Origin: Candidatus Dadabacteria bacterium UBA1144
GTDB taxonomy: Bacteria > Desulfobacterota_D > UBA1144
DNA: 10,070 nt
Reading direction: 5' to 3'
NCBI GenBank assembly: GCA_002311855.1
Contig: DCAB01000001.1
Location: 1-10,070, forward strand
Shown here in pieces: positions 1 to 5,426 of the stretch. Numbering within the stretch: position 1 is the first letter of the stretch; each line of letters starts with the position of its first letter. The notes under the pieces are model-generated. The model was not told where the DNA came from and did no database searches. It was given only the letters and a program-made list of their open reading frames with translations. The translations under genes and the position numbers were made by a program.

Positions 1-87
1 ATTGCTACAGTATTTGCTACAGTTCGAGCAAAGGGAGCAAATTTACGCTGCACGGAATCTATTATTAAAAGAGTTTCTAAATTATAA
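1..87 (+). CDS. Possible 3' end of a truncated gene, unidentified
   Basis: Frame 1 is open from the window edge to a TAA at 85-87 and gives 28 codons, with no start inside the window. The peptide begins with a repeated (I/F)-A-T-V unit and ends basic (KRVSKL). It matches no family I recognise. Frame 2 is also open over this stretch and runs to about 143, overlapping the nuclease gene, so the choice of frame is weak. Sequence upstream of the window would decide it. Confidence 0.28.
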   Translation: MATVFATVRAKGANLRCTESIIKRVSKL

Positions 88-112
88 AAATTCGTTTTTA
101 TGTAGGAATTAC

Positions 113-118
113 TATAAT
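113..118 (+). promoter_or_regulatory. Possible -10 box just upstream of the PD-(D/E)XK nuclease gene
   Basis: A perfect TATAAT lies 11 bases before the ATG at 130. No convincing -35 hexamer sits 16-18 bases upstream. If used, transcription would start only a few bases before the ATG, giving an almost leaderless mRNA. This would fit the absence of a ribosome binding site; the only AGGA-like run, at 103-106, is too far away. The region is so AT-rich that a chance match is likely. Confidence 0.3.
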
Positions 119-129
119 AATATATATAT

Positions 130-834
130 ATGGCAAAATTAAGTAGATCAGGAGTCGACAAATATTTACGATGTCCCAGATGTTTTGTGCTGCAGTACAA
201 TCATAAAATTAAACCAAAATCTTTACCGTTTTCGTTAAATATAGCTGTTGATAATATTTGTAAAAATGAATTTGATTACTACAGAGAAAAAAAGGAACCC
301 CATCCTTTATTTCTAGAGCATGGAATAGATGCAATTCCTTACGATCATCCTGAAATAGATACATGGAGAAATAACTTTAAAGGGATAAGATTTGTTGATT
401 TAGAAAAAGGATATGATTTTGGTGGAGCAATTGATGATGTGTGGTTAAAGCCTGATGGCGAACTAATTATCTCTGATGTAAAAGCAACCTCTAAAAATAT
501 CTTTGATTGGGATGAAACTTTTAATAAATATGATTATGCAAAAGGATATAAGCGTCAACTTGAAATGTATCAATGGTTGTTTAGAAAAAACGGTTTCAAA
601 GTCGCAAAAGAAGCATATTTAGTTTATTACAACGGACTAAGAAACGAACCTTTTTTTAATAATCAACTGAAATTCGAATTACATCTTGTCAGACTAGATT
701 GTGATGATAGTTGGGTTGAAGAAAAAATAATAGAGGCGTCAAACTTATTAGATTCTAAAGAAATTCCTCCTAGTAGTTCAGAGTGTGAGGATTGTCAGTA
801 TGTTAAGAAAAGATTAGATACAGAATCAATCTAA
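130..834 (+). CDS. PD-(D/E)XK nuclease family protein, Cas4/RecB-like, with possible Fe-S cysteines
   Basis: The 234-residue protein carries the core of the PD-(D/E)XK superfamily as found in RecB, AddB and Cas4. A Gly-Gly-Ala-Ile-Asp strand gives D102, ISDVKAT gives D116-x-K118, and QLEMY at 143-147 matches the QxxxY helix motif of RecB-type nucleases. Pairs of cysteines flank the domain: CPRC at 15-18 and CEDC at 219-222. Cas4 and AddB also hold an Fe-S cluster with cysteines from both ends, though usually one N-terminal and three C-terminal, so a 2+2 arrangement is a variant. The N-terminal SRSGVDKYLRCPRCF resembles the 'S.s.l..y..CP..f' opening of this class. The expected activity is metal-dependent DNA cleavage in the cytoplasm. 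No cas gene or helicase is nearby, so the role is unknown: repair, phage defence or a mobile-element remnant are all possible. The start is the first ATG in frame and has no clear ribosome binding site. Confidence 0.82.
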   Translation: MAKLSRSGVDKYLRCPRCFVLQYNHKIKPKSLPFSLNIAVDNICKNEFDYYREKKEPHPLFLEHGIDAIPYDHPEIDTWRNNFKGIRFVDLEKGYDFGGAIDDVWLKPDGELIISDVKATSKNIFDWDETFNKYDYAKGYKRQLEMYQWLFRKNGFKVAKEAYLVYYNGLRNEPFFNNQLKFELHLVRLDCDDSWVEEKIIEASNLLDSKEIPPSSSECEDCQYVKKRLDTESI

Positions 835-844
835 CAAATTTCTT

Positions 845-875
845 TGACTATTTCTTTGAGTCATATTTTAATTTT
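845..875 (+). terminator. Weak terminator-like hairpin after the nuclease gene
   Basis: TGACT at 845-849 can pair with AGTCA at 859-863 around a 9-base loop, followed by a T-rich run (TATTTTAATTTT). It lies between two convergent genes, 10 bases after the nuclease stop. The stem is short and AT-rich, so it would be a weak terminator at best. Confidence 0.3.
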
Positions 876-877
876 CT

Positions 878-1096
878 TTACCACTTGTTATAAAGCGTAT
901 TTAACTCTTTAATCTTCCTCAGCAATTCCTCTCTAATGATTCTTACAAATAACTCAATTTCGGAATATATGATTAGCAACTCGGCCGATACTTTCTCTTG
1001 TGAGTCCTCAATGCTGAGATTCATTGATTCCAGTAGGTCAACTAATTTTTCCGCCCTCTCCGAACCTTTCTTTTGTAGCTTCTTAAAAATACTCAC
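878..1096 (-). CDS. Small helical hypothetical protein
   Basis: This is a 72-residue protein with a GTG start, and I recognise no family. The sequence is highly charged, with no signal peptide and no Cys or Pro. A basic N-terminus (MSIFKKLQKKGSERAEK) leads into a heptad-like pattern of Leu, Ile and Val from about residue 16 to 68, so one long amphipathic helix or a helical hairpin is expected. That would suit a coiled-coil or oligomerising cytoplasmic protein. A GGGG run lies about 8 bases before the GTG, and a TATAAT box lies just upstream of that, both supporting a real gene on this strand. It is convergent with the nuclease gene, 43 bases apart. An ATG two codons upstream is in another frame and stops at once. 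Confidence is limited by length and lack of homology. Confidence 0.55.
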   Translation of the reverse strand: MSIFKKLQKKGSERAEKLVDLLESMNLSIEDSQEKVSAELLIIYSEIELFVRIIREELLRKIKELNTLYNKW

Positions 1097-1113
1097 ACAT
1101 ACGCCCCAGTAGT

Positions 1114-1119
1114 ATTATA
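1114..1119 (-). promoter_or_regulatory. Possible -10 box for the small helical gene
   Basis: A perfect TATAAT on the minus strand ends 17 bases before the GTG start at 1096. The predicted transcription start would fall close to the GGGG run that could act as ribosome binding site, giving a very short leader. No good -35 hexamer is visible. Confidence 0.35.
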
Positions 1120-1222
1120 TCAATTTTCTGGGATTATTGTATCTATTGATAGATTTGCCCTAATAGAAGTAAACTAAGTGCTGCTCTCCAGACATTATTA
1201 AGTTTAAGAGAAACAGAATAAA

Positions 1223-1253
1223 TTCACATAAAATCTTACTTTTTTGGCATAAT
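1223..1253 (+). promoter_or_regulatory. Possible promoter for the thermonuclease gene
   Basis: TTCACA (1223-1228) and CATAAT (1248-1253) are separated by 19 bases, one or two longer than ideal. They lie about 100 bases upstream of the nuclease ATG at 1353. The rest of the 1097-1352 gap holds only a 14-codon ATG frame (1259-1303) and a near-palindrome AAAGGG-AA-CCCTTT at 1330-1343. The AAGGGA in that palindrome is the only Shine-Dalgarno-like sequence, and it sits unusually far from the ATG. Confidence 0.25.
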
Positions 1254-1352
1254 TAACATATGTCTAAAAACAATTGTACAAGCAGGGCTTATGGAACAGC
1301 GTAATTTTGCAGTAGCGTCTACAAGCAACAAAGGGAACCCTTTTAGTAAATA

Positions 1353-1745
1353 ATGGCCCATAGGTATAAATTTTTAATATTATCCCTTATTTTTTTTATT
1401 CCTGTCTATGTATGGGCCCAAAATGAAATTATTAAAATTACCTACTGTTATGATGGAGATACTTGCACCTCAAGTAAGGGAGAGAAAATTCGCTTGGCTT
1501 GCATTGATACTCCAGAGTTAAGAGGAACAAGGGCCGCTCCAGAAAAAGCAAGGGCAGCAAGAGACCATTTGAGGAGTCTTCTTGCTGGGAAGGAAATACA
1601 TATCAAGAGAATCGGCAAAGATCGTTATAACAGAACAGTGGGAGAACTGTTTGCTGATGGATTAAATGTTCAAGAAAAGATGGTTGCTGATGGTTTTGCC
1701 AAAATATATAAAAAGTATGCTTTCCAGTGCGCTTGGAGCAAGTAA
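1353..1745 (+). CDS. Exported thermonuclease (SNase-like) family nuclease
   Basis: The 130-residue protein opens with a signal peptide (basic MAHRYK, hydrophobic residues 7-21, likely cleavage after Ala22 in VWAQ). The rest is one staphylococcal-nuclease (SNc) domain. All residues that matter in SNase are present: D34-G-D36-T (Ca2+ ligands, equivalent to D19 and D21), R47 in IRLACIDTPE (R35), D52 (D40), E55 (general base E43) and R94 in DRYNR (R87). It should hydrolyse DNA and RNA phosphodiester bonds with Ca2+ outside the cytoplasm. Plausible roles are nutrient scavenging or clearing extracellular DNA. Cys32, Cys38, Cys50 and Cys126 could form disulfides, and a DsbB lies further along the window. 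The protein ends at QCAWSK, just after the domain. An in-frame TAA precedes the ATG, so this is the only possible ATG start. It appears to be a single-gene unit. Confidence 0.9.
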   Translation: MAHRYKFLILSLIFFIPVYVWAQNEIIKITYCYDGDTCTSSKGEKIRLACIDTPELRGTRAAPEKARAARDHLRSLLAGKEIHIKRIGKDRYNRTVGELFADGLNVQEKMVADGFAKIYKKYAFQCAWSK

Positions 1746-1821
1746 TTTATTTTCTATATTTCCACAGTAGAATCTAATTCCTTAACCTAATAGATTTATA
1801 TGATGTAACAAGATTATTTTG

Positions 1822-1856
1822 AAATTGTCTTTGTATCACAAATAGACAATTTTTAT
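1822..1856 (+). terminator. Terminator-like hairpin downstream of the thermonuclease gene
   Basis: AAATTGTCT (1822-1830) pairs perfectly with AGACAATTT (1844-1852). Inside it, TTGT (1831-1834) can pair with ACAA around a 3-base loop, leaving a small bulge. The right arm runs into further T residues (TTTTT in total, then ATTT). It lies 77 bases after the nuclease stop and before the DUF2231 gene. The stem is long but AT-rich, with only a short T-tract. Confidence 0.5.
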
Positions 1857-1970
1857 TTGGCTTTATCTTGATTACTATAGAATTAAATTGTTCTATATCG
1901 TTAGCTACTTGACGATTAATTTCTACGGGTTTAATGTTCATTTTTTACAGATTATAATTGAAGAGCTTTC

Positions 1971-2531
1971 ATGGTAGAGATTATTCCAAATTTTCATCCA
2001 ATATTTGTACATTTTTCAATAGGCCTTTTGGGTATTTCGCCAATACTTTTTTTAATAGGATATTTTTTAAAGAAAAAAACTTGGTCAGAAGTAATTTATA
2101 GGACTGCCCATATTAATTTGATTGTGGGCACTATTATATCTATTTTTACTGTAATAACTGGACTTAATGCTTATGATACCGTAGCTCACGATACACAGTC
2201 TCACATTGCAATGACTGACCACAGAAATCTTGGGCTATTGAACATATCCTTATGGATTTTCATGTCTATTTGGTCTTTCAGGCTTCTAAAGAAGTCATTA
2301 ACTGTGACACCAATTTTTTTGATCTTCATTATTATTTCGTCCGTAACGTTATTTGTTACCGGTTATCATGGGAGCGAGGTAGTATATAGACATGGCATTG
2401 GCGTTATGAGGCTACCTGACGATTCCAGATTTAATGTTCTTGATAAAGAGATTCAAAATTTAAAAGAATCCGATAAAAATCACATAAAAAGAGACAATGA
2501 ACATAGTGACGGACATGACCATAAACACTAG
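1971..2531 (+). CDS. DUF2231-family four-helix membrane protein with His-rich C-terminal tail
   Basis: The 186-residue inner-membrane protein has four predicted helices at about 11-33, 45-67, 86-106 and 111-131. The N-terminal HPIFVHFSIGLL (9-20) is the hallmark of DUF2231 proteins, and YRHGIGV (139-145) matches the Y-x-H-G-V/I segment after the last helix. Conserved His residues lie near membrane faces (H9, H14, H73, H78, H84, H133), and together with the cytochrome neighbour they make haem or metal binding plausible, although the family's biochemistry is unknown to me. The tail from about 150 is hydrophilic and ends in HSDGHDHKH, a likely metal-binding stretch. GAAGAG at 1960-1965 is a good ribosome binding site 5 bases before the ATG. 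The 3' end overlaps the cytochrome c gene, so the two are probably co-translated and may form one redox unit. Confidence 0.85.
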   Translation: MVEIIPNFHPIFVHFSIGLLGISPILFLIGYFLKKKTWSEVIYRTAHINLIVGTIISIFTVITGLNAYDTVAHDTQSHIAMTDHRNLGLLNISLWIFMSIWSFRLLKKSLTVTPIFLIFIIISSVTLFVTGYHGSEVVYRHGIGVMRLPDDSRFNVLDKEIQNLKESDKNHIKRDNEHSDGHDHKH

Positions 2532-2934
2532 AAGAAAATATTTTGTAAACATTTTTGTATTTGTTATTTTTCTCCTTTTAGTAATCCCAGTTTTTGCCAA
2601 GATAGATAACGAGTCAATTGTTGATGTATCTGTACCCAAGCTATCTGAGGATGAAATCAAAGGAGAAGATCTTTATAATCAATACTGTATTTCTTGCCAC
2701 GGGCTTAATGCATCAGGAAAAAAAGGTAAGGGCCCACCACTTATACACAAAATTTACAAGCCTAATCATCATAGCGATATGTCTTTTGTATCTGCAATTA
2801 GATATGGAGTTAAGAGCCATCATTGGCCTTTTGGTGACATGAAGCCAATTCCTCAGATAACAGATAAAGAGGCCTATAAAATAATTAAATATTTAAGAAA
2901 ATTACAGAGATATAACAACATATATGTAGAATAA
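2515..2934 (+). CDS. Exported or membrane-anchored monohaem cytochrome c
   Basis: From the ATG at 2515 the protein has 139 residues. A basic n-region (MTINTRRKYF) is followed by a hydrophobic segment (about 11-28) ending PVFA, so it is either a cleaved signal peptide or an uncleaved anchor. The mature part holds CISCH (C58, C61, H62), the c-type haem site, and GDMKPI places M109 as the likely sixth ligand. That is a class I cytochrome c layout of about 110 residues, acting in the periplasm as an electron carrier or as a subunit next to the DUF2231 protein. An in-frame ATG at 2497 would add MNIVTD. I prefer 2515 because it puts the basic residues at the N-terminus, but neither start has a strong ribosome binding site. 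The gene overlaps the DUF2231 gene by 17 bases (35 with the upstream start), consistent with translational coupling. Confidence 0.88.
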   Translation: MTINTRRKYFVNIFVFVIFLLLVIPVFAKIDNESIVDVSVPKLSEDEIKGEDLYNQYCISCHGLNASGKKGKGPPLIHKIYKPNHHSDMSFVSAIRYGVKSHHWPFGDMKPIPQITDKEAYKIIKYLRKLQRYNNIYVE

Positions 2935-3262
2935 TCACTGTTCTATGTTGAGATTTTTAAAAGATTGTAAAATCCTTCTATATAGTTTCATAAAAGAAGA
3001 ACACTTTGAACATTTCTTGATATGCTCTTCAAGTTCTTTTTTTTGCGACAGATTTGTTTTTTAAGTTTAAAATGCTATTTATGATGTCTGGGCAATAATC
3101 ATCCCTAATAAACGATCTCGATCTATGGTGCCTATTCTTAATCGTACTTATCGGGAGATTGAGAATATCTGATATTTCTTGATAAGAATACCCCTGTATG
3201 TCTTTAAGGATAAAGACCTCATGAAAAAATTGTGTGTCTATTTTTTCTTTATCTTGTTTTGA
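2935..3262 (-). pseudogene. Broken ECF-type sigma factor: region 4 plus C-terminal zinc-finger, frameshifted and lacking its 5' half
   Basis: Reading the minus strand from 3262, one frame gives EVFILKDIQGYSYQEI then SDILNLPISTIKNRHHRSRS. This is a clear sigma-70 region 4.2 helix-turn-helix of the ECF type. A Cys (DDYCPDII) follows soon after. The frame stops at TGA 3029-3031, just beyond a run of eight A (3037-3044). Shifting frame there continues as KELEEHIKKCSKC and ends at TGA 2935-2937. With the earlier Cys this completes a C...HxxxCxxC zinc-finger like zf-HC2 anti-sigma domains. Removing one A would join both parts into one reading frame, so they were probably a single protein. Region 2 is absent and there is no ATG, GTG or TTG. 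The frame is closed by a TAG at 3263-3265 inside the neighbouring HD-domain gene. It stops exactly where the convergent cytochrome c gene stops. I infer a gene cut by a rearrangement that brought in the adjoining operon. A homopolymer sequencing error could explain the frameshift but not the missing 5' half. Confidence 0.78.
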
Positions 3263-3825
3263 CTAGCCAAGCTAATTGTTTCTTGCAAAATCTTATTCAG
3301 CTCATTATCTGCATAGGTTATTTTCTGACAAACTTCCTTCATCTTAATTGACAGTTTTTTGTAACCCCAAATACAACGTTTAAGCGTTTCTGCATAACCT
3401 TCTCGTTGAAAATATAGCGGCATATTAACGTCAAAGTAAGAGATACTATCAGCATCTTTTAATAAATCTGTACGAGTATCTCCACCCACTTCATGCTGCT
3501 CTACCAATTGACATGCGTCATCAATAATAGACTTTTCTATATGGTACGCATGTAAAATTTCTCGCAAAATTACTGCACTATTGCGTGCATGAGCTGCTTT
3601 AAATTGATCGTAGTCAGTAAAATCAGCACGCTGCACTTTGCGACTTTCATCAACACGATCAATATCATGGGATAGTGCAGCCAGTTGTAAGGCGTCATCA
3701 ACATCAGGTTGTAGCTTTAATAACCATTCAAGCGTATTATCTGCATGCCTTGGATCTTCTGGTAAACTAGATTGCGCAATAATTTTACGTATTTGTTGTT
3801 TAGCATAATTAATATTATTGCTCAT
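3238..3825 (-). CDS. HD-domain-like (DUF4202-like) predicted phosphohydrolase
   Basis: The 195-residue soluble protein has the spacing of an HD-type metal phosphohydrolase: H27 (PRHADN), H53-D54 (LSHDIDR), H111 (EQHEVGGD) and D124 or D126 (LLKDADSISYFD). The overall pattern, including the DADSISYF strand, resembles DUF4202 and related short HD proteins. Substrate is not determined by sequence. Its ATG overlaps the end of the upstream cytidylyltransferase-fusion gene by 11 bases, so the two are almost certainly one operon. In the known di-myo-inositol phosphate pathway the synthase makes a phosphorylated product that needs a phosphatase. This protein is a reasonable candidate for that step, by inference only. 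The last residues (SQNKIKKK) overlap in another frame with the sigma-factor remnant, suggesting the gene's 3' end lies at a recombination junction. There is no recognisable Shine-Dalgarno sequence, as expected for coupled translation. Confidence 0.75.
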   Translation of the reverse strand: MSNNINYAKQQIRKIIAQSSLPEDPRHADNTLEWLLKLQPDVDDALQLAALSHDIDRVDESRKVQRADFTDYDQFKAAHARNSAVILREILHAYHIEKSIIDDACQLVEQHEVGGDTRTDLLKDADSISYFDVNMPLYFQREGYAETLKRCIWGYKKLSIKMKEVCQKITYADNELNKILQETISLASQNKIKKK

Positions 3826-5128
3826 TGCGGTAAATAAAAATACGGCGGATTGTCTCTACATTCATTACTAGAGCAATTAGAATTAATACTATGTAAGCTT
3901 GATTAGATATTGCCCCTAAAAATATTAAAAACACTCTAATATCCCTTCCCATTCTGATACTTTTTTTAATATGATTTCGCATAAGATTGTCATATTTGTC
4001 TGAGGTGTAGCTCAGCATAAATGAACCAATAATCGCTAAAAAGCCTATTGCTAATACTAATGGTGATGTGTTCTGGCTATAGACGTACCAAGTCAATCCA
4101 AATAATAAAAAAGCATCGGCATATCGATCTAATACTGCATCAAACCAACCACCATAATCAGAAGATAAGTATTTTAGACGGGCAACTTCTCCGTCACAGC
4201 CATCAATAATAGAAGCAAATTGTGCCAATAGTCCACCTAAAGCTAATAACCAATAATTACCCACTGCAAACAATCCTGCTGCAATCATTGAAAATAGAAA
4301 AGAGAAAAATGAAATTTGATTGGAGCTAATCTTAAATTTAACCAAAATTTTTGATATGCTGATAGAGATGGGACGATTTAGGTAATGGGAGACTGGTCCG
4401 TCATTCTTTTTATCACGCAATGCAGATAACAGTGTTGTTTCTGCTTTGTGATAAGCTTTTGTATTATCAACATCAATCCAAAATTCTTTTATGGGCACAG
4501 CTTTTGCTTGGTTATTAGCTGCTAACACCAGTATGGCATCTGATAAAGTTGGATTATTATGCATGTTTGCAGCTTGGTCTAATGCTGAAAATATTGCTGG
4601 GGTACACAAAAAAATACCCGTATCAAAAGCATTGTAATCGTTAACAAATTTACCAATATTGGTAATGCATCCATCTTTAACATGAACTTTAGTCACATCT
4701 GTCATGTCGATTAATGGGTTGCTTTTATTGGTATCTACAGCCAATAAGACTTGGCCGTCTGCGAGCGATTGTTGCTGCAATGTTTGAATAATAGCGGGAT
4801 CAAATAAATGATCTGACATCAATAATAGAAATGGGTCTGTTATTGAATCCCTTGCGGTTAGTACCGACGTGCCATTTTCTTTTTGCCAGCCATTATTTTG
4901 TAACGTCGTTATGGAAATATTTAGACGTTGTGCAAGTTTATCTAAGAAGCAAGCAACTTGTGCGCCTTCATAACCAGTAACGACATAAAACTCATCTACT
5001 CCACCTGTTATTGCAGAACGAATAACACGCTCAATTAATGGAACGCCAAGTACCTTTACTAGTGGTTTTACTTCACCTTGTGATTGAAGTCTTGTTCCTT
5101 GACCTGCGGCTATAATCAAGCATTTCAT
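3815..5128 (-). CDS. Cytidylyltransferase / CDP-alcohol phosphotransferase fusion, resembling bifunctional IPCT/DIPP synthase
   Basis: Residue numbers here count from the alternative TTG start at 5131; subtract one for the ATG start used. Residues 1-240 are a nucleotidyltransferase domain: LIIAAGQGTRL with G10-x-G12-T-R14, K23 (VKPL), D107 in the MSDH metal-binding position, and D220/D222 in WIDVDN. Residues about 255-438 are a membrane-embedded CDP-alcohol phosphotransferase domain. Its signature is D310-x-x-D313-G-x-x-A-R318, then eight residues, then G327-x-x-x-D331-x-x-x-D335, complete and with correct spacing, within about six helices. This order matches the bifunctional enzyme that makes CDP-inositol from inositol-1-phosphate and CTP, then transfers inositol phosphate to an acceptor to give di-inositol phosphate phosphate. 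That pathway is best known in hyperthermophiles for making an osmolyte. Other alcohol-phosphate substrates, such as lipid or phosphonate headgroups, cannot be excluded. No inositol-phosphate synthase gene is in the window. AGGA lies 10 bases before the ATG, or 7 before the TTG. The gene is less AT-rich than its neighbours, hinting at transfer. Confidence 0.83.
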   Translation of the reverse strand: MKCLIIAAGQGTRLQSQGEVKPLVKVLGVPLIERVIRSAITGGVDEFYVVTGYEGAQVACFLDKLAQRLNISITTLQNNGWQKENGTSVLTARDSITDPFLLLMSDHLFDPAIIQTLQQQSLADGQVLLAVDTNKSNPLIDMTDVTKVHVKDGCITNIGKFVNDYNAFDTGIFLCTPAIFSALDQAANMHNNPTLSDAILVLAANNQAKAVPIKEFWIDVDNTKAYHKAETTLLSALRDKKNDGPVSHYLNRPISISISKILVKFKISSNQISFFSFLFSMIAAGLFAVGNYWLLALGGLLAQFASIIDGCDGEVARLKYLSSDYGGWFDAVLDRYADAFLLFGLTWYVYSQNTSPLVLAIGFLAIIGSFMLSYTSDKYDNLMRNHIKKSIRMGRDIRVFLIFLGAISNQAYIVLILIALVMNVETIRRIFIYRNEQ

Positions 5129-5152
5129 CAATTGCTTATCCTGAATAAAGCT

Positions 5153-5158
5153 ATTATA
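5153..5158 (-). promoter_or_regulatory. Possible proximal -10 box for the transferase / HD operon
   Basis: A perfect TATAAT on the minus strand, inside AGCTATAATAGCT, lies 24 bases upstream of the ATG. It would give a leader of about 15-20 bases containing the AGGA site. The -35 region (around 5176-5181) does not match consensus well. Confidence 0.4.
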
Positions 5159-5242
5159 GCTACTTTAATATTCTTCATAGTCGTTCATGTCTTCGTTAAT
5201 TAAAAAAATCGTCACCATTGTTTCAATTCGATAACATCAAAG

Positions 5243-5258
5243 CAACATCATCATGTTG
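5243..5258. other. Perfect inverted repeat in the operon leader
   Basis: CAACAT-CATC-ATGTTG is a perfect 6-base inverted repeat with a 4-base spacer. It could be an operator site or a small RNA hairpin. It lies 8 bases away from the terminator-like hairpin at 5267-5289, so in a transcript from the distal promoter the two would form tandem stems. Confidence 0.4.
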
Positions 5259-5266
5259 AAATCTTT

Positions 5267-5289
5267 AAAAACCACATGATAAGCGTGGT
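5267..5289 (-). terminator. Terminator-like hairpin upstream of the transferase / HD operon
   Basis: Read on the minus strand, ACCAC (5289-5285) and GTGGT (5275-5271) form a stem around a 9-base loop, followed directly by TTTT. It could end transcription from the DUF805 gene. If transcription from the TGCTATAAT box at 5371 enters here, it could also attenuate expression of the transferase operon. The stem is short. Confidence 0.45.
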
Positions 5290-5370
5290 GTTGCTGTATA
5301 CGTCTGTTTATTAATAGAACAATTCTTAAAGAAGCCCAAACAAAACAGTAGAATAAGTATATGGGGTAAA

Positions 5371-5379
5371 ATTATAGCA
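5371..5379 (-). promoter_or_regulatory. Possible extended -10 promoter (TGCTATAAT), distal to the transferase operon
   Basis: The minus strand reads TGC-TATAAT, an extended -10 element, followed by TTTTACCCC. The -35 region is poor, as is common with extended -10 promoters. Transcription would start near 5364 and run through about 230 untranslated bases, with two hairpins, before the transferase start. No other gene is seen in 5132-5426. Confidence 0.4.
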
Positions 5380-5426
5380 TAAATCACTAAATTTCATACT
5401 ACATAGGGGACACTCACACTTTCCTT

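Noticed and set aside
1..23. Direct repeat TTGCTACAGT at 2-11 and 14-23
   Set aside because: Two imperfect 12-base units at the window edge are not a CRISPR or att signature; probably a small repeat within a coding region.
130..834. CRISPR-Cas locus suggested by the Cas4-like nuclease
   Set aside because: No repeat-spacer array and no other cas gene appear on either strand.
1259..1303. 14-codon ATG frame in the gap before the thermonuclease gene
   Set aside because: There is no ribosome binding site, no coupling to the next start, and no recognisable leader-peptide pattern.
2460..2660. Minus-strand 66-codon frame
   Set aside because: It lies antisense over the well-supported DUF2231 tail and cytochrome c signal region and has no family match.
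2618..2842. Plus-strand 74-codon frame inside cytochrome c
   Set aside because: It is a frame-shadow of the cytochrome gene, with no start signal and no recognisable domain.
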